DNA from: Pseudomonadota bacterium
GTDB taxonomy: Bacteria; Pseudomonadota; Gammaproteobacteria; Burkholderiales; Burkholderiaceae_C
Assembly: GCA_021808525.1 (NCBI GenBank)
Contig: JAKBBK010000007.1
Coordinates: 1 to 64,000 of the forward strand
DNA: 64,000 nucleotides
Direction of reading: 5' to 3'
Shown here: positions 18,104-26,811 of the stretch, piece by piece
Layout: each line of letters starts with the position of its first letter
Numbering within the stretch: the stretch's first letter is position 1
Position numbers and translations under genes: made by a program
Notes under the pieces: model-generated
Databases searched by the model: none
What the model was told of the DNA's origin: nothing
Seen by the model: only the letters and a program-made list of their open reading frames with translations

Positions 18104-20002
18104 TCAGGCGCCCACCGGGGTCCAGGTCAGCTCCAGGAACACGCCCAGCGGCTGGGTCTCGTAGCCGTAGTTGGTCTGGTAGTGGCGGTCGAACAGGTTG
18201 TCCACCCGCAGGCGCCAGCTCCACTCGCGGGTGATGTTGCGCCCGGCGCTCAGGTCGACCACCGCGTAGGACCCGAGGGTGGTGGCGCCGAAGGGGTCGT
18301 AGCGCGGACCCGAATAATGCACTTCCGAGCCCAGCAGCAGGCCCCCCACCTCGCGCTGCAGGCCGGCATTGGCCAGGGTGTGCGGCACCAGCGGGATGGT
18401 CGCGCCCCCCGCTCCGGCAGAGGTGTTGACCGGATCCTGCAGGGTCAGGTTGCCGTGCCAGCGCCAGTCTCCACGAGACCCGCGCAGGCTCAGCTCCAGT
18501 CCCCGCGTGCGCGTGCTGTCGAGGTTCTGGAACTGGCCGATGAAATTCACCGGGTCCACGGTCGCGTAGGCCCACTGATCGGTGGCCATGGTCTGGAACA
18601 GCGTGGCGCGCAGGTACTGCGCGCCACGCGCCCATTGCAACCCGGCCTCGACCGAATGCGCCCTCTCGGGCTTCAGCGCGGGGTTGGGAATGGTGCCGAA
18701 CATGCCCGGCACCTGGTAGTACAGATAGCCCAGCGGAGGCGCGTTGAAGGCCGTGGACGCATCGGCCAGCAGCTTGAAGCCGCCGCCCACCGGACGCCCC
18801 CAGCCCAGGTAGGCGGTGTCCTGCCCGGAAAACCCGCCGACCTCGTCATGGCGCAGGTTCAGCTGAACTTCGTTGCCGGCCAGCGTGCCGTCGAGGCCGG
18901 CGAACACCGCGTTGGCGTGGCGGCTGACCGAGGGAATGCCGCCGCTGCCGTCGCTGTCGATGGACTGGCGCTGCAGGTCCAGCCCGCCGGTGGCGGTCCA
19001 CGCGGAGTTCAGGCGCACGACGTTGCGCCACTCCAGCTGGTCGATGCGCGTGCGATAGTCCGCCGCATAGGCGCCGCCGAAGCTGCTGCGCGTGGTCTGC
19101 TCCGACAGGCTCAGGTGCGAGGTCCAGGCCTGGGTGAAGCGGTCGTCGGAATGCAGCCCGAACAGGCTCTGGTGCGTGCTGCCGCCGACGGTGCCGTTGT
19201 CATAGGTGTAGCGCCCCAGGCTGTCGTAGGCCAGCAGGCCCAGCTCGTGCCCCGGCGCGAGCTTGTGGCGAATGGACAGGTTCGCGGTGTTGTTGCGGTA
19301 GCCGTCGGAGGCATCGGGCAGGCCCGATTGCAACGGGTCCTGCGAGGGGATGCCCTGCGTGGTGTAGCGGCTGAAACCGCCTTGCAGCTCGGTGCGCCCC
19401 ACGCTGGCGTCGGCCTCGACGGAGGTGCTCGCCGTGCCCTGGCTGCCGCCGCCCACCGACACGCTGGCATGCGGCCCGGAGCCCGCGCCTCGGGTGGTGA
19501 TCAGCACCACGCCCCCCACCGCGCCGGAGCCGTAGATCGCCGAGACATTGCCGCGAATCACCTCGACGCGCTCGATCTGCCGGGTCTGCAGGTTGCTGAG
19601 GTAGGCATTGCCGGTGGAGTCCTGCGCGTTCATCGGCACGCCGTCGAGCAGCACCAGCACATTGGGGCCGCTGAAGCCCCGGATGAACACATTGCCGCTC
19701 TGGCCCGGCCCCCCCGCGCTGGTGATCTGCACGCCCACGACCTGGCGCAGCAGGCTGCCCAGGTTGTGCGCGCCCGAGGCCTCGATGTCCTCGCGCGTGA
19801 GCACGCTCACGCTGGGCAGCGCGGCGCTCAGGGGCTGCGCGTAGGTCGAGGCCGACACGACCACCGGCGGCAGCACGACGGCAGGCTGGGCCTGGGCGCC
19901 GGCCCAGGCGCATGCGCCCAGCAGCGCGAGCAGGCGCGGGCGCGCGGACAAGCCGCCGGCGGCGGCACGGAACTTCGGGAAACGATGGCGACGATGGCCC
20001 AT
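18104..20002 (-). CDS. btuB: TonB-dependent vitamin B12 receptor
   Basis: BtuB imports cobalamins through the outer membrane with energy from TonB. The protein is 632 residues. It has a signal peptide ending near AGAQA, and a TonB-box-like start (LPPVVVSAS). The plug domain has VSVLTREDIEASGAHNLGSLL and GNVFIRGFSGPNVLVLLDGVP. A 22-strand barrel ends in an aromatic-rich C-terminus (LFDRHYQTNYGYETQPLGVFLELTW). The start at 20002 is inside a longer ORF that runs through the riboswitch; the riboswitch rules that out. No other B12 genes are adjacent. Confidence 0.92.
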   Translation of the reverse strand: MGHRRHRFPKFRAAAGGLSARPRLLALLGACAWAGAQAQPAVVLPPVVVSASTYAQPLSAALPSVSVLTREDIEASGAHNLGSLLRQVVGVQITSAGGPGQSGNVFIRGFSGPNVLVLLDGVPMNAQDSTGNAYLSNLQTRQIERVEVIRGNVSAIYGSGAVGGVVLITTRGAGSGPHASVSVGGGSQGTASTSVEADASVGRTELQGGFSRYTTQGIPSQDPLQSGLPDASDGYRNNTANLSIRHKLAPGHELGLLAYDSLGRYTYDNGTVGGSTHQSLFGLHSDDRFTQAWTSHLSLSEQTTRSSFGGAYAADYRTRIDQLEWRNVVRLNSAWTATGGLDLQRQSIDSDGSGGIPSVSRHANAVFAGLDGTLAGNEVQLNLRHDEVGGFSGQDTAYLGWGRPVGGGFKLLADASTAFNAPPLGYLYYQVPGMFGTIPNPALKPERAHSVEAGLQWARGAQYLRATLFQTMATDQWAYATVDPVNFIGQFQNLDSTRTRGLELSLRGSRGDWRWHGNLTLQDPVNTSAGAGGATIPLVPHTLANAGLQREVGGLLLGSEVHYSGPRYDPFGATTLGSYAVVDLSAGRNITREWSWRLRVDNLFDRHYQTNYGYETQPLGVFLELTWTPVGA

Positions 20003-20139
20003 GACGGACGACTCCAGGAGCAAGCACGTCCCGCGCCTCCCGCACGGGGTCTTGAACGCTGGAGCTCGCGCGCGGCATGCCGCGGCACGCGTGCCCGGCA
20101 CGACTCCACCTACCGACCCCGGACGGCGAAGCCCCAACG

Positions 20140-20310
20140 TGTCGGCCGGTATCCGGGCTGGCGGCATGCCCGGACGGCCTTCCCGGGCGAACCCAGTGGC
20201 CTGCTTGTCCGGGCTCGGAACCAGGTTCCGGGCCGTTGACCGTTGCGGGGGCAGCACAGGCCGGGAGCGGCAGCGCCGGACTCCTCCTGTTTCCCGTTTA
20301 ACGTGGCATC
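20140..20310 (-). promoter_or_regulatory. cobalamin (B12) riboswitch
   Basis: On the minus strand, upstream of btuB, there is an AdoCbl-type element. It begins with CGGGAAACAGGAGG near 20300. The B12-box core GCTGCCCCCGCAACGGT follows near 20240. It ends with the GGATACCGGCC region near 20145. Cobalamin is expected to repress btuB. The leader from the aptamer end to the ATG at 20002 is about 140 nt, room for an expression platform. Confidence 0.9.
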
Positions 20311-20427
20311 GCGAACGCGACGCCAGCGCACCAACGCGACGAAGTCTAGCAGCGGTACGTCGGCCGCCCCGGCGAAGACATGCAGCGAATTGACGATGAG
20401 GTCCGGGCTCTCTTAGACTTCAATGCG

Positions 20428-20492
20428 TCCATGGCGATGGAGTTCGCCATTCACAATCGCCCCGCATCACACGGGGGCTGATGACTCCTACC
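20428..20492 (+). promoter_or_regulatory. fluoride riboswitch (crcB motif)
   Basis: The conserved elements are all visible. GGCGATGGAGTTCGCC lies at 20433-20448. A stem CGCCCC..GGGGGC follows, then the pseudoknot-forming CTGATGACTCCTAC at 20479-20492. Fluoride binding should turn on the downstream crcB gene, which begins 140 nt later. Confidence 0.93.
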
Positions 20493-20632
20493 GGACGCCG
20501 CGCAATGCGGCGGCAGCCAACCATGGAGGAGTCGAACCCACCCCTGTTCCCCACGCATGCCGCACGAGCCGGCTCCGCGCCGTGGCTCGCATACGTCCGC
20601 CCTTTCGGCGATTCTCGATCGAGATCCTCGAC

Positions 20633-21010
20633 ATGACCTACGTGTTCATCGCCATCTTCGCCATCCTCGGCGCCTTCGCGCGCTACGGCCAGACCCTGCT
20701 CGTGCAGGGCGTACTGGGCCGCGGCTTTCCCTTCGCGACCCTGTCGATCAACGTGCTGGGCTCCTTTCTCATGGGCTTCCTGTTCTTCCTCACCCTGGAG
20801 CGGGTGAACCTGCCCCCGGCGCTGCGCACCGGCATCCTGACCGGCGGCCTGGGCGCCTACACCACCTTCTCCACCTTCTCCCTGGAGACCCTCAACCTCC
20901 TGGAAGGCGGAGAATGGACCAGGGCGGTGCTGTACGTCGCCGCATCGGTGCTGCTTTCGATCGCCGCGGTGATCCTCGGCGCCTACCTGTCTCGCAACCT
21001 GGGAGCCTGA
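20633..21010 (+). CDS. crcB: fluoride ion channel CrcB/Fluc
   Basis: The 125-residue protein has four transmembrane segments. It includes the family signatures GAFARYGQTLL, PFATLSINVLGSFLMGF and TGGLGAYTTFSTFSLET. Fluc channels are dual-topology dimers that export fluoride. The start at 20633 (MTYVFIAIF) is chosen because the longer ORF begins inside the riboswitch. It is first in a three-gene unit with the DUF190 and MFS genes. Confidence 0.97.
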   Translation: MTYVFIAIFAILGAFARYGQTLLVQGVLGRGFPFATLSINVLGSFLMGFLFFLTLERVNLPPALRTGILTGGLGAYTTFSTFSLETLNLLEGGEWTRAVLYVAASVLLSIAAVILGAYLSRNLGA

Positions 21011-21012
21011 GC

Positions 21013-21327
21013 ATGAAGGACGTGACCATCGCCCGCATCTACATCAAGGAAGGCGACAAGGTGCAGGGCCACAACCTGATGCAGCAGATCTTTCGCCTGC
21101 TGCACGAGGAGCACAAGGTGCACGGGGTCACCGTGTTCCGCGGCATCGCGGGCTTCGGCAGCCACGGCGAGGTGCATGCCGACGACCTGCTGCGCCTGGC
21201 CGTGCACCTGCCCCTGGTGCTGGAGTTCTACGATTCGCCCGAAGTGGTGGCCGACGTGCTGCCCCGCATCCAGCAGATGGTGCCGGCCGGGCACATCGTG
21301 TCCTGGCAGGCGCGCTGCGGAGCCTGA
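21013..21327 (+). CDS. DUF190 protein, crcB-associated
   Basis: The 104-residue cytosolic protein starts 2 nt after the crcB stop. It has the DUF190 pattern: ARIYIKEGDKVQGHNLMQQIFRLL, GVTVFRGIAGFGSHGEVH and a PII-like alpha/beta fold. DUF190 proteins often sit beside crcB and are thought to be fluoride-related regulators, but the mechanism is not established. The tight spacing implies co-translation under the fluoride riboswitch. Confidence 0.92.
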   Translation: MKDVTIARIYIKEGDKVQGHNLMQQIFRLLHEEHKVHGVTVFRGIAGFGSHGEVHADDLLRLAVHLPLVLEFYDSPEVVADVLPRIQQMVPAGHIVSWQARCGA

Positions 21328-21332
21328 ACCGC

Positions 21333-22604
21333 ATGGAGCCCTCGCCGCGGGAATCGGAGCAGGAGCACCGGCAGTCACCGGGCCGCTGGCTCAACGCCAC
21401 GGTGGCCGGCGCCGGCATCACCAGCGCGCTGGGAGACTTCTGCTACGAGACCACCACCGTCATGCTGCCCGGTTTCCTGGCCGCGCTGGGCCTGCCCGCC
21501 AGCGCGCTGGGCACCATCGAGGGCCTGGCCGACGCGGTGGCCAGTTTCACGCGCATGGGCGCGGGGCATGCCGCCGACCGGCTCGGCCACCGCAAGCTGC
21601 TGGTGGTGCTGGGCTACGCGATGACCCCGCTGGGCCAGGCGCTGATCGCGCTGGCGGCCGGCTGGCCGCTGATCCTGCTCGGGCGCCTGGTGTCCTGGTT
21701 CGGCAAGGGCCTGCGCGGGCCGCTGCGCGACGCCATCGTGATCCAGGCGGTGCAGCCCCACACCAAGGGTCGGGCCTTCGGATTTCACCGCGCGGCGGAC
21801 ACCGTGGGCGCGGTGCTCGGCCCCCTTCTGGGCGTGGCCCTGCTCGGCTGGGCGCAGCGCCTGCACTGGCACGGCACGACCGCTCCGTTCCGCCTGGTGC
21901 TGTGGCTGTCGATCCTGCCCGGCCTGCTGGCCGTGCTGGCCTTCGTGCTGCTGGTGCGCGACCCGATGCACTCGCCGAACCCCCGGGCGAGTTTCCTGGG
22001 CTCGCTGCGCGAACTGCCCCCCGGCTTCCGGCGCTACCTCGGAGCCGTCGGGCTGTTCGGCGCCGGGGACTTCTCGGCCTCGCTGCTGATCCTGGCCGCG
22101 ACCACCTTGCTGGCGCCCTCGCTGGGCATGCTGCGCGCGGCGCAGGTGGCCGGGCTGCTGTACGTGTGGCGCAACATCGTGCAGGTCGTGGCCTCCTACC
22201 CCATCGGCTGGCTGGCCGACCGTTTCGGCCACATGCGCCTGCTGCGCGCGGGCTATGCACTGGGGGTCGCCACCGCCCTGCTCGCCGCCCTGGCCTTCGG
22301 GATGCATGCGCATGGCATGGTGCTGCTGGGCACGCTGTTCCTGCTCTCCGGCCTGTACGTGGCGATCGAGGAAGCGCTGGAGCCCACGGTGAGCGCGGAA
22401 ATGCTGCGCGCCGAGGGCCTGGTCACCGGATATGCCGCCCTGGGCACGGTCAACGGGGTCGCGCGCCTGGTCTCCAGCAGCCTGGTCGGCCTGGTGTGGA
22501 CGGCCGCCTCGGCGGCACTGGCCTTCGGGCTGGCCGCCCTGCTCATGGCCGGCGGCACCGCGGCGCTGCTGCGCGAGGCCGGCGCTCCGCGTCGCCAGGC
22601 TTGA
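21333..22604 (+). CDS. MFS transporter in the fluoride-riboswitch operon
   Basis: The 423-residue protein has 12 predicted transmembrane segments and lies 5 nt after the DUF190 gene. Visible motifs are GIEGLADAVASFTRMGAGHAADRLGHRK-type features of the first half (read as TIEGLADAVASF, ADRLGHRK) and ADRFGHMRLL in the second half. It also has KGLRGPLRDAI, seen in permeases of the YxlH/drug-export group. The substrate is unknown. Its position behind crcB and DUF190 suggests a role in fluoride or halogenated-compound resistance (inference). Confidence 0.85.
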   Translation: MEPSPRESEQEHRQSPGRWLNATVAGAGITSALGDFCYETTTVMLPGFLAALGLPASALGTIEGLADAVASFTRMGAGHAADRLGHRKLLVVLGYAMTPLGQALIALAAGWPLILLGRLVSWFGKGLRGPLRDAIVIQAVQPHTKGRAFGFHRAADTVGAVLGPLLGVALLGWAQRLHWHGTTAPFRLVLWLSILPGLLAVLAFVLLVRDPMHSPNPRASFLGSLRELPPGFRRYLGAVGLFGAGDFSASLLILAATTLLAPSLGMLRAAQVAGLLYVWRNIVQVVASYPIGWLADRFGHMRLLRAGYALGVATALLAALAFGMHAHGMVLLGTLFLLSGLYVAIEEALEPTVSAEMLRAEGLVTGYAALGTVNGVARLVSSSLVGLVWTAASAALAFGLAALLMAGGTAALLREAGAPRRQA

Positions 22605-22876
22605 ACCTGGCGTCCTCGGCGCCGCAACTGCGCGAGCCGGGCAGCAGGTCCCGGTCGACCAGGCGGATCTCGATGTCCGGGGATGCCCGCCGGACACGAT
22701 AGTCAGGCAGCCGCAAGGGGCTTGCAGTTGGCACGACCATTTCACCTGCCGTGACGCCGCCTGCCGTGACGCCGCGACCGAGCGGGACGCGCCCCGCCGA
22801 CGCGTGCAGTGCACGGCCGGAGCCGCGGGCCGCGTGCCGGCCCGTCCGGAACGATGACCCGCAGGAGCGATGAACC
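22605..22876. other. intergenic region with one inverted repeat
   Basis: I see no convincing gene here. A dyad TGTCCGG..CCGGACA spans 22674-22696 without a T-run. A GGAG ribosome-binding site near 22863 serves the next gene. No promoter is obvious. Confidence 0.4.
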
Positions 22877-23551
22877 ATGCAGATCCCCCAAGCCGCGACC
22901 GATGCGCTGGATGCACTGCGCAACACCGTGCGGGCCATGTTCGGCCCCGACCTGGTCGCCCACGACTTCGGCCACATCGAGCGCGTCGAACGCAACGCCG
23001 CGCGACTGCTGGAAGCCGAGGCGGCCGACCGCTTCGTCGTCGGCGCGGCATGCCTGCTGCACGACCTGCACCGCATCCTCGAGCGCGACCGCGGTCACCA
23101 CGTGGCGCCCGAGCAGGCCGACGCCGAGGTGCATCGGCTGCTCACCGCGCAGGCCGTGGACGAAGCGACCATCCAGCATGTCTGCGCCTGCATCCACGCC
23201 ACCGAGCGCTATCGCTGTGCCGGCGATCTCATCGATGCGTCGGCGATGAGCGTGGAGCAGCGCATCGTGCGCGATGCCGACATGCTCGACGCCCTGGGCG
23301 CCATCGGCATCGCCCGCGCCTTCATGTTCGGGGGCCGACTGGGCGAACCGCTCTGGGTCGCCGGACCGGTCGGCGGCAGTTTCCGGCACGGACGCGCCAC
23401 CTCGGTGGTGCACCATTTCCACGAGAAGCTGCTCGGGCTGCATGGAGAAATGCTCACCGACATGGGCCGGCGCATCGCCCTGGAACGCACCCGCCGCATG
23501 CGTGAATATCTGGATGCGCTGCGGGAAGAACTCGGCCTGAGCTCGTTCTGA
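22877..23551 (+). CDS. HD-domain phosphohydrolase, YedJ/YpgQ-like (copy 1)
   Basis: The 224-residue HD protein has metal ligands in HDFGHIERV (His33), CLLHDLHR (His62-Asp63) and RDADMLDALGAIGIARAF. The last motif is the signature of the YedJ/YpgQ group, whose B. subtilis member YpgQ hydrolyses nucleotides with Mn2+. A second gene at 26802-27485 encodes a closely similar protein. This copy stands alone, convergent with a broken phosphoesterase gene. The ATG at 22877 has a GGAG site. Substrate unknown. Confidence 0.88.
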   Translation: MQIPQAATDALDALRNTVRAMFGPDLVAHDFGHIERVERNAARLLEAEAADRFVVGAACLLHDLHRILERDRGHHVAPEQADAEVHRLLTAQAVDEATIQHVCACIHATERYRCAGDLIDASAMSVEQRIVRDADMLDALGAIGIARAFMFGGRLGEPLWVAGPVGGSFRHGRATSVVHHFHEKLLGLHGEMLTDMGRRIALERTRRMREYLDALREELGLSSF

Positions 23552-23561
23552 TCTCCGGGGC

Positions 23562-23587
23562 GGGCCGGGCGCGGCGCGGCCCGGCCC
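23562..23587. other. hairpin between HD gene and convergent pseudogene
   Basis: The arms GGGCCGGGC and GCCCGGCCC flank an 8-nt loop. No T-run follows. It may act as a weak transcription barrier. Confidence 0.4.
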
Positions 23588-23596
23588 TCGGTGCGT

Positions 23597-24149
23597 TCAG
23601 AGAAAAAACGCGGGCCCCGCGGACAGGATTTCCTGATGGTGCACGACCACGCTGTCCCGGTCGATGAGGATCACCGAGAAGCCCGGCGCGTCATGCAAAC
23701 CAGGTACGTCGGTCGAACGGGTGACCAGGTCGAGCGCCACTTGATGATTGGTGGACTTGCAGCAGGAATCGCCCCTGCTCGGTATCGACGGCCTGCTGCA
23801 GAAAACCGTCAGCCTGCGAGTGCTCGGGCGGCAGCGCCTGCACCAGCACCGATCGGGCATCGTGATTGCCGGCCAGGAAGCGGCAGGGCATGGGCAGGCC
23901 CGCCGCCAGGTCCGCCGCCAGGTCCGCCAGTTGGCGATAGGCCTGGATCGTTGCTCCCTCCGCCAGATCCCCCGTGAACAGGCACAGGCGCGCATCGGCG
24001 TGCTCGTGGCGGATGGTGTGGATCGCGGCGGCGAGACGGTCCCTGGGCGAGGACCCGAAGAGCAGGCGATCGTCGCCAGTCAGGTGGATGTCGCTGATCT
24101 GCGGAATCTTCACGGTGGGACGTGGGCATGGCGGCCGTGCGAAAGGCAT
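23597..24149 (-). pseudogene. degraded metallophosphoesterase (CpdA/Icc-like)
   Basis: The N-terminal half is clear. QISDIHLTG, LFTGDLAEGA and LAGNHDAR are the first three metal-binding blocks of a calcineurin-like phosphoesterase. After FLLQVHQ the reading frame stops at 23691. The C-terminal end (VPGLHDAPGFSVILIDRDSV to the stop at 23597) continues in another frame. The middle, which should hold the GHxH block, is absent. So the gene has an internal deletion and a frameshift. The start could be ATG 24149 or GTG 24113. Presumably non-functional. Confidence 0.8.
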
Positions 24150-24265
24150 GGACTTGTGCCGGCCCTGCACCCGATTCTGCACCAACCCGCAACCCAGCCT
24201 GCAAGTCGGGCTTATCCCCGTACGTCTGCACGGGGTTGCCACGCGGCGCCATCATGGGCGCCACC

Positions 24266-24889
24266 ATGAGATCGCACCCAAGCAGCTCTCCATCTGCCGC
24301 CCCGATCGGTGAGACATCGGCCCAAGTCTCGGCTTACTGCCAGCTCTTTCCCTTCGAACATGAACGCGTCGCGCCGTTGCTGGCCGCGTTGGCCAGCGGT
24401 GACGATATCCACTCCAGATCCACCTCGACGTGCCATCTGGCCGCCAGCGGCATCGTTGTGCAGTCCGGGCGCTTGCTGACCATCTACCACCCCTACCTTC
24501 GTCGATGGATTCAACCTGGTGGACACCTTGAGGCGGAGGAGGCCCCGGAGCAGGCGGCGCTGCGCGAAACCGCGGAGGAGACGGGCGTATCCGTGCGCCT
24601 GCACCCGTGGCACGCAGCCCATCGCTGCCCGGTAGACATCGACGTCCACCTTATCCCGGCCAACCCTCGCCGAAGGGAGGGCGCCCACCTGCATTTCGAT
24701 TTCCGATATCTACGGATCTGCACATCCGCACCAACCGGTACTGCAGAGCTAGAGACCCGTTGGCTCGACCGCGCGCAGATCAAAGAGCAGGGCATTCGCA
24801 ATGCTTATGGACAAACTCGGCGAACTCAGCCTTCCGGATCTATTTATTTGAAAAATCAGAACATCGAGAAGAATACCCTACACGCATGA
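24266..24889 (+). CDS. Nudix hydrolase (first gene of the accessory operon)
   Basis: The 207-residue protein has a complete Nudix box at residues 86-108. Gly86, Glu92, Arg100, Glu101, Glu104, Glu105 and Gly107 are all in place (core REtaEETGV), so it should hydrolyse a nucleoside diphosphate linked to some moiety. The preceding HPYLRRWIQPGGH resembles Nudix proteins annotated in natural-product or unknown operons. ATG 24254 is an alternative start. Only 4 nt separate it from the next gene. GC content falls toward its 3' end. Confidence 0.85.
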   Translation: MRSHPSSSPSAAPIGETSAQVSAYCQLFPFEHERVAPLLAALASGDDIHSRSTSTCHLAASGIVVQSGRLLTIYHPYLRRWIQPGGHLEAEEAPEQAALRETAEETGVSVRLHPWHAAHRCPVDIDVHLIPANPRRREGAHLHFDFRYLRICTSAPTGTAELETRWLDRAQIKEQGIRNAYGQTRRTQPSGSIYLKNQNIEKNTLHA

Positions 24890-24893
24890 GAAC

Positions 24894-26000
24894 ATGACGT
24901 TCTTTGACACGCTATTCCCTGACGTCAGAACAACGCGCCCGTCCATTGCGATCGTCACGCACGCAGTCCCAGGCACTGACGATTTCATTCATGACATTCA
25001 AAAGAAATTTCGTATCGCATGCTTCATTCCAAAACCAAATTCCATCCATGCAGCAACGCTCCGGCGCATTGAATCGTGCACTCCGGTGCTTTGCTATACG
25101 CGCCACATGATTCAAGACAATCACGAGACTTTCGCGCAAAAAATCGAAGACATGACGGGCGGCGAATCGCTCGCCGTGATGGATACAGGAGGCTACTTTT
25201 GCCCGTTGCTCCATACCCTTCGACGGCGGCTGGGGAGGCGGTTCCTCGGCGTCGTCGAGGACACGGAAAACGGCCACCAGCGTTACGAAACACTTGTTCG
25301 CGGAGCCAAGGGCGAAAATATTCCGTGCCCCATCGTCTCCGCAGCGCGAAGTCCGCTCAAGGCGCCAGAGGATCATCTTGTCGGGCAAGCGATCGCATTC
25401 TCCGCTGACGCGCTACTGCGAGAATGCGGCCAGATCATGGCCGGTAAACTCGCTTGCGTCTTCGGTTACGGCAAAATCGGATCCAGTCTTGCCGAAAACT
25501 TGCGCCAGAGAGGCGCCCTGATGACAGTCATCGACATCAATCCGGCCCGTCAAGCTCTTGCACTCGCTCATGGCTACAAATGCCCAAGGCACTCGGAACA
25601 TCTTGAGGAAAGCCAACTGATTTTCAGCGCGACTGGCTGCCGCGCTCTTCGTCGACGCGACCTTCAACGACTACGCCCGGGTTGTTACATATTTACAGCA
25701 ACCTCGGGCGACGATGAGATTGAAGATTACAGAGATCTCCTTGGGGATTGCGCCCCTACGAATCACCCAAAAATAAGCGCACTCGGAAACAAACGGAGTG
25801 TCTTTATATGCAATAACGGAAACTCTGCAAACTTCATGCACGGCGGAGTCGTTGGGCCCTTCATCAAACTCGTTCAGGCGGAGCTCGTGTATGCCGCTGC
25901 CACGATCGCAGGCTTCAAGACTGGACGGATCACCGAAGTGGACCATGAAATCCGATGCATGATTGCGCAACGCTGGCTGGACTTCTATGCCCATCCCTGA
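24894..26000 (+). CDS. diverged S-adenosylhomocysteine hydrolase-like protein
   Basis: The 368-residue protein follows the SAH hydrolase layout but is shorter than the usual 430-470. The NAD site GKLACVFGYGKIGSS (residues 184-198) matches the family Rossmann motif. DTGGYFCPLL (97-106) aligns with the DDGG block and GVVEDTENGHQRY with the GxSEETTTG block. LKAPED places a Lys at 156 and an Asp at 160 where the catalytic pair lies. The two histidines of the NAD-domain region are not evident. A different substrate is likely. Base composition is lower in GC than its neighbours. Its stop overlaps the next gene by 14 nt. Confidence 0.75.
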   Translation: MTFFDTLFPDVRTTRPSIAIVTHAVPGTDDFIHDIQKKFRIACFIPKPNSIHAATLRRIESCTPVLCYTRHMIQDNHETFAQKIEDMTGGESLAVMDTGGYFCPLLHTLRRRLGRRFLGVVEDTENGHQRYETLVRGAKGENIPCPIVSAARSPLKAPEDHLVGQAIAFSADALLRECGQIMAGKLACVFGYGKIGSSLAENLRQRGALMTVIDINPARQALALAHGYKCPRHSEHLEESQLIFSATGCRALRRRDLQRLRPGCYIFTATSGDDEIEDYRDLLGDCAPTNHPKISALGNKRSVFICNNGNSANFMHGGVVGPFIKLVQAELVYAAATIAGFKTGRITEVDHEIRCMIAQRWLDFYAHP

Positions 26001-26811
26001 GGATTCGCCGCGCGGATCTGCAAGCGAGAGGTTCGACGCTTTCGGTTTTGATTTGGCCCGCCATGACGCAACCATGCGATTCCTGAACCTTTATTTCGAG
26101 TATTGGCATCGTGTTTCCGCTGAAGGCCTGGAGAAGATTCCACAAGGACCGATGATTGCCTACGGGAATCATGCCGGTTTCAATTTGCTCGATGCGCTGA
26201 TGCTGATGGTCGCAGCAAGGCAGCACGCCCCGTGCAGACGGCCGCTTCGCCTGCTGCATCACATCGGCATCGAAAAGATGCCGCTGATCGGATATTTCAT
26301 GCAGCAACGCCTCGGTGCCGTGATCGGGCACCCCGCAAATGCCGATTACATCCTGGGAAAAGGAGAAGCCATCCTGACGTATCCGGAGGGAGGCTATAGC
26401 ACCAGCCGCCCCTTCACCTCACGCCGCAGTCTTTCAGCGCTCGACCATTTTGGCGCCGGATTCTTGCGCCTGGCCGCACGAACGGGAGCATGGCTGCTGC
26501 CCGTCGCCACGGTGGGCTGCGAGGAGGCCATCCCGACGCTTGCGCTCTCGCGACGCCTCGGCCGCCACTTCAAGTTCGACCAATCGCTTTATCCGGTCGT
26601 GCCGCAAAGCGCCGTGACCCTGCTGCCCAGCTTGCTCGGCGTCCCGCTGCACCACTTCCACTTTCTCATGGGGTTCCCCTCGCATATCCGAATCCGCGTG
26701 GGCACTCCGTGGAAGCTGGGTCCGAATGCAGATATCGAGGCGGCACGCCAGTCGTCTTACCACGCACTTGCAGGCATGGTGGCTTGCCTGGCGAACGAAC
26801 CATGCCCTTGA
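25987..26811 (+). CDS. acyltransferase, LPLAT/MGAT-like
   Basis: The 274-residue membrane-associated acyltransferase has His62 and Asp69 in GNHAGFNLLDAL. The HX6D spacing is that of the MGAT-like branch rather than PlsC's HX4D. YPEGGYSTSRPF at about 132-143 is the acceptor-site block. RTGAWLLPVATVGCEE is the usual follow-up. It overlaps the SAH-hydrolase-like gene by 14 nt and the HD gene by 10 nt, so it is part of a coupled operon. The acyl donor and acceptor are unknown. Confidence 0.82.
   Translation: MPIPEDSPRGSASERFDAFGFDLARHDATMRFLNLYFEYWHRVSAEGLEKIPQGPMIAYGNHAGFNLLDALMLMVAARQHAPCRRPLRLLHHIGIEKMPLIGYFMQQRLGAVIGHPANADYILGKGEAILTYPEGGYSTSRPFTSRRSLSALDHFGAGFLRLAARTGAWLLPVATVGCEEAIPTLALSRRLGRHFKFDQSLYPVVPQSAVTLLPSLLGVPLHHFHFLMGFPSHIRIRVGTPWKLGPNADIEAARQSSYHALAGMVACLANEPCP

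Noticed and set aside
17204..20239. A 1011-codon open frame on the plus strand opposite btuB and the hydrolase
   Set aside because: It runs across two clear genes and the B12 riboswitch; no domain; typical GC-rich shadow.
23691..24242. The phosphoesterase as an intact short gene
   Set aside because: The frame ends early, the GHxH block is missing, and the expected C-terminus continues in another frame.
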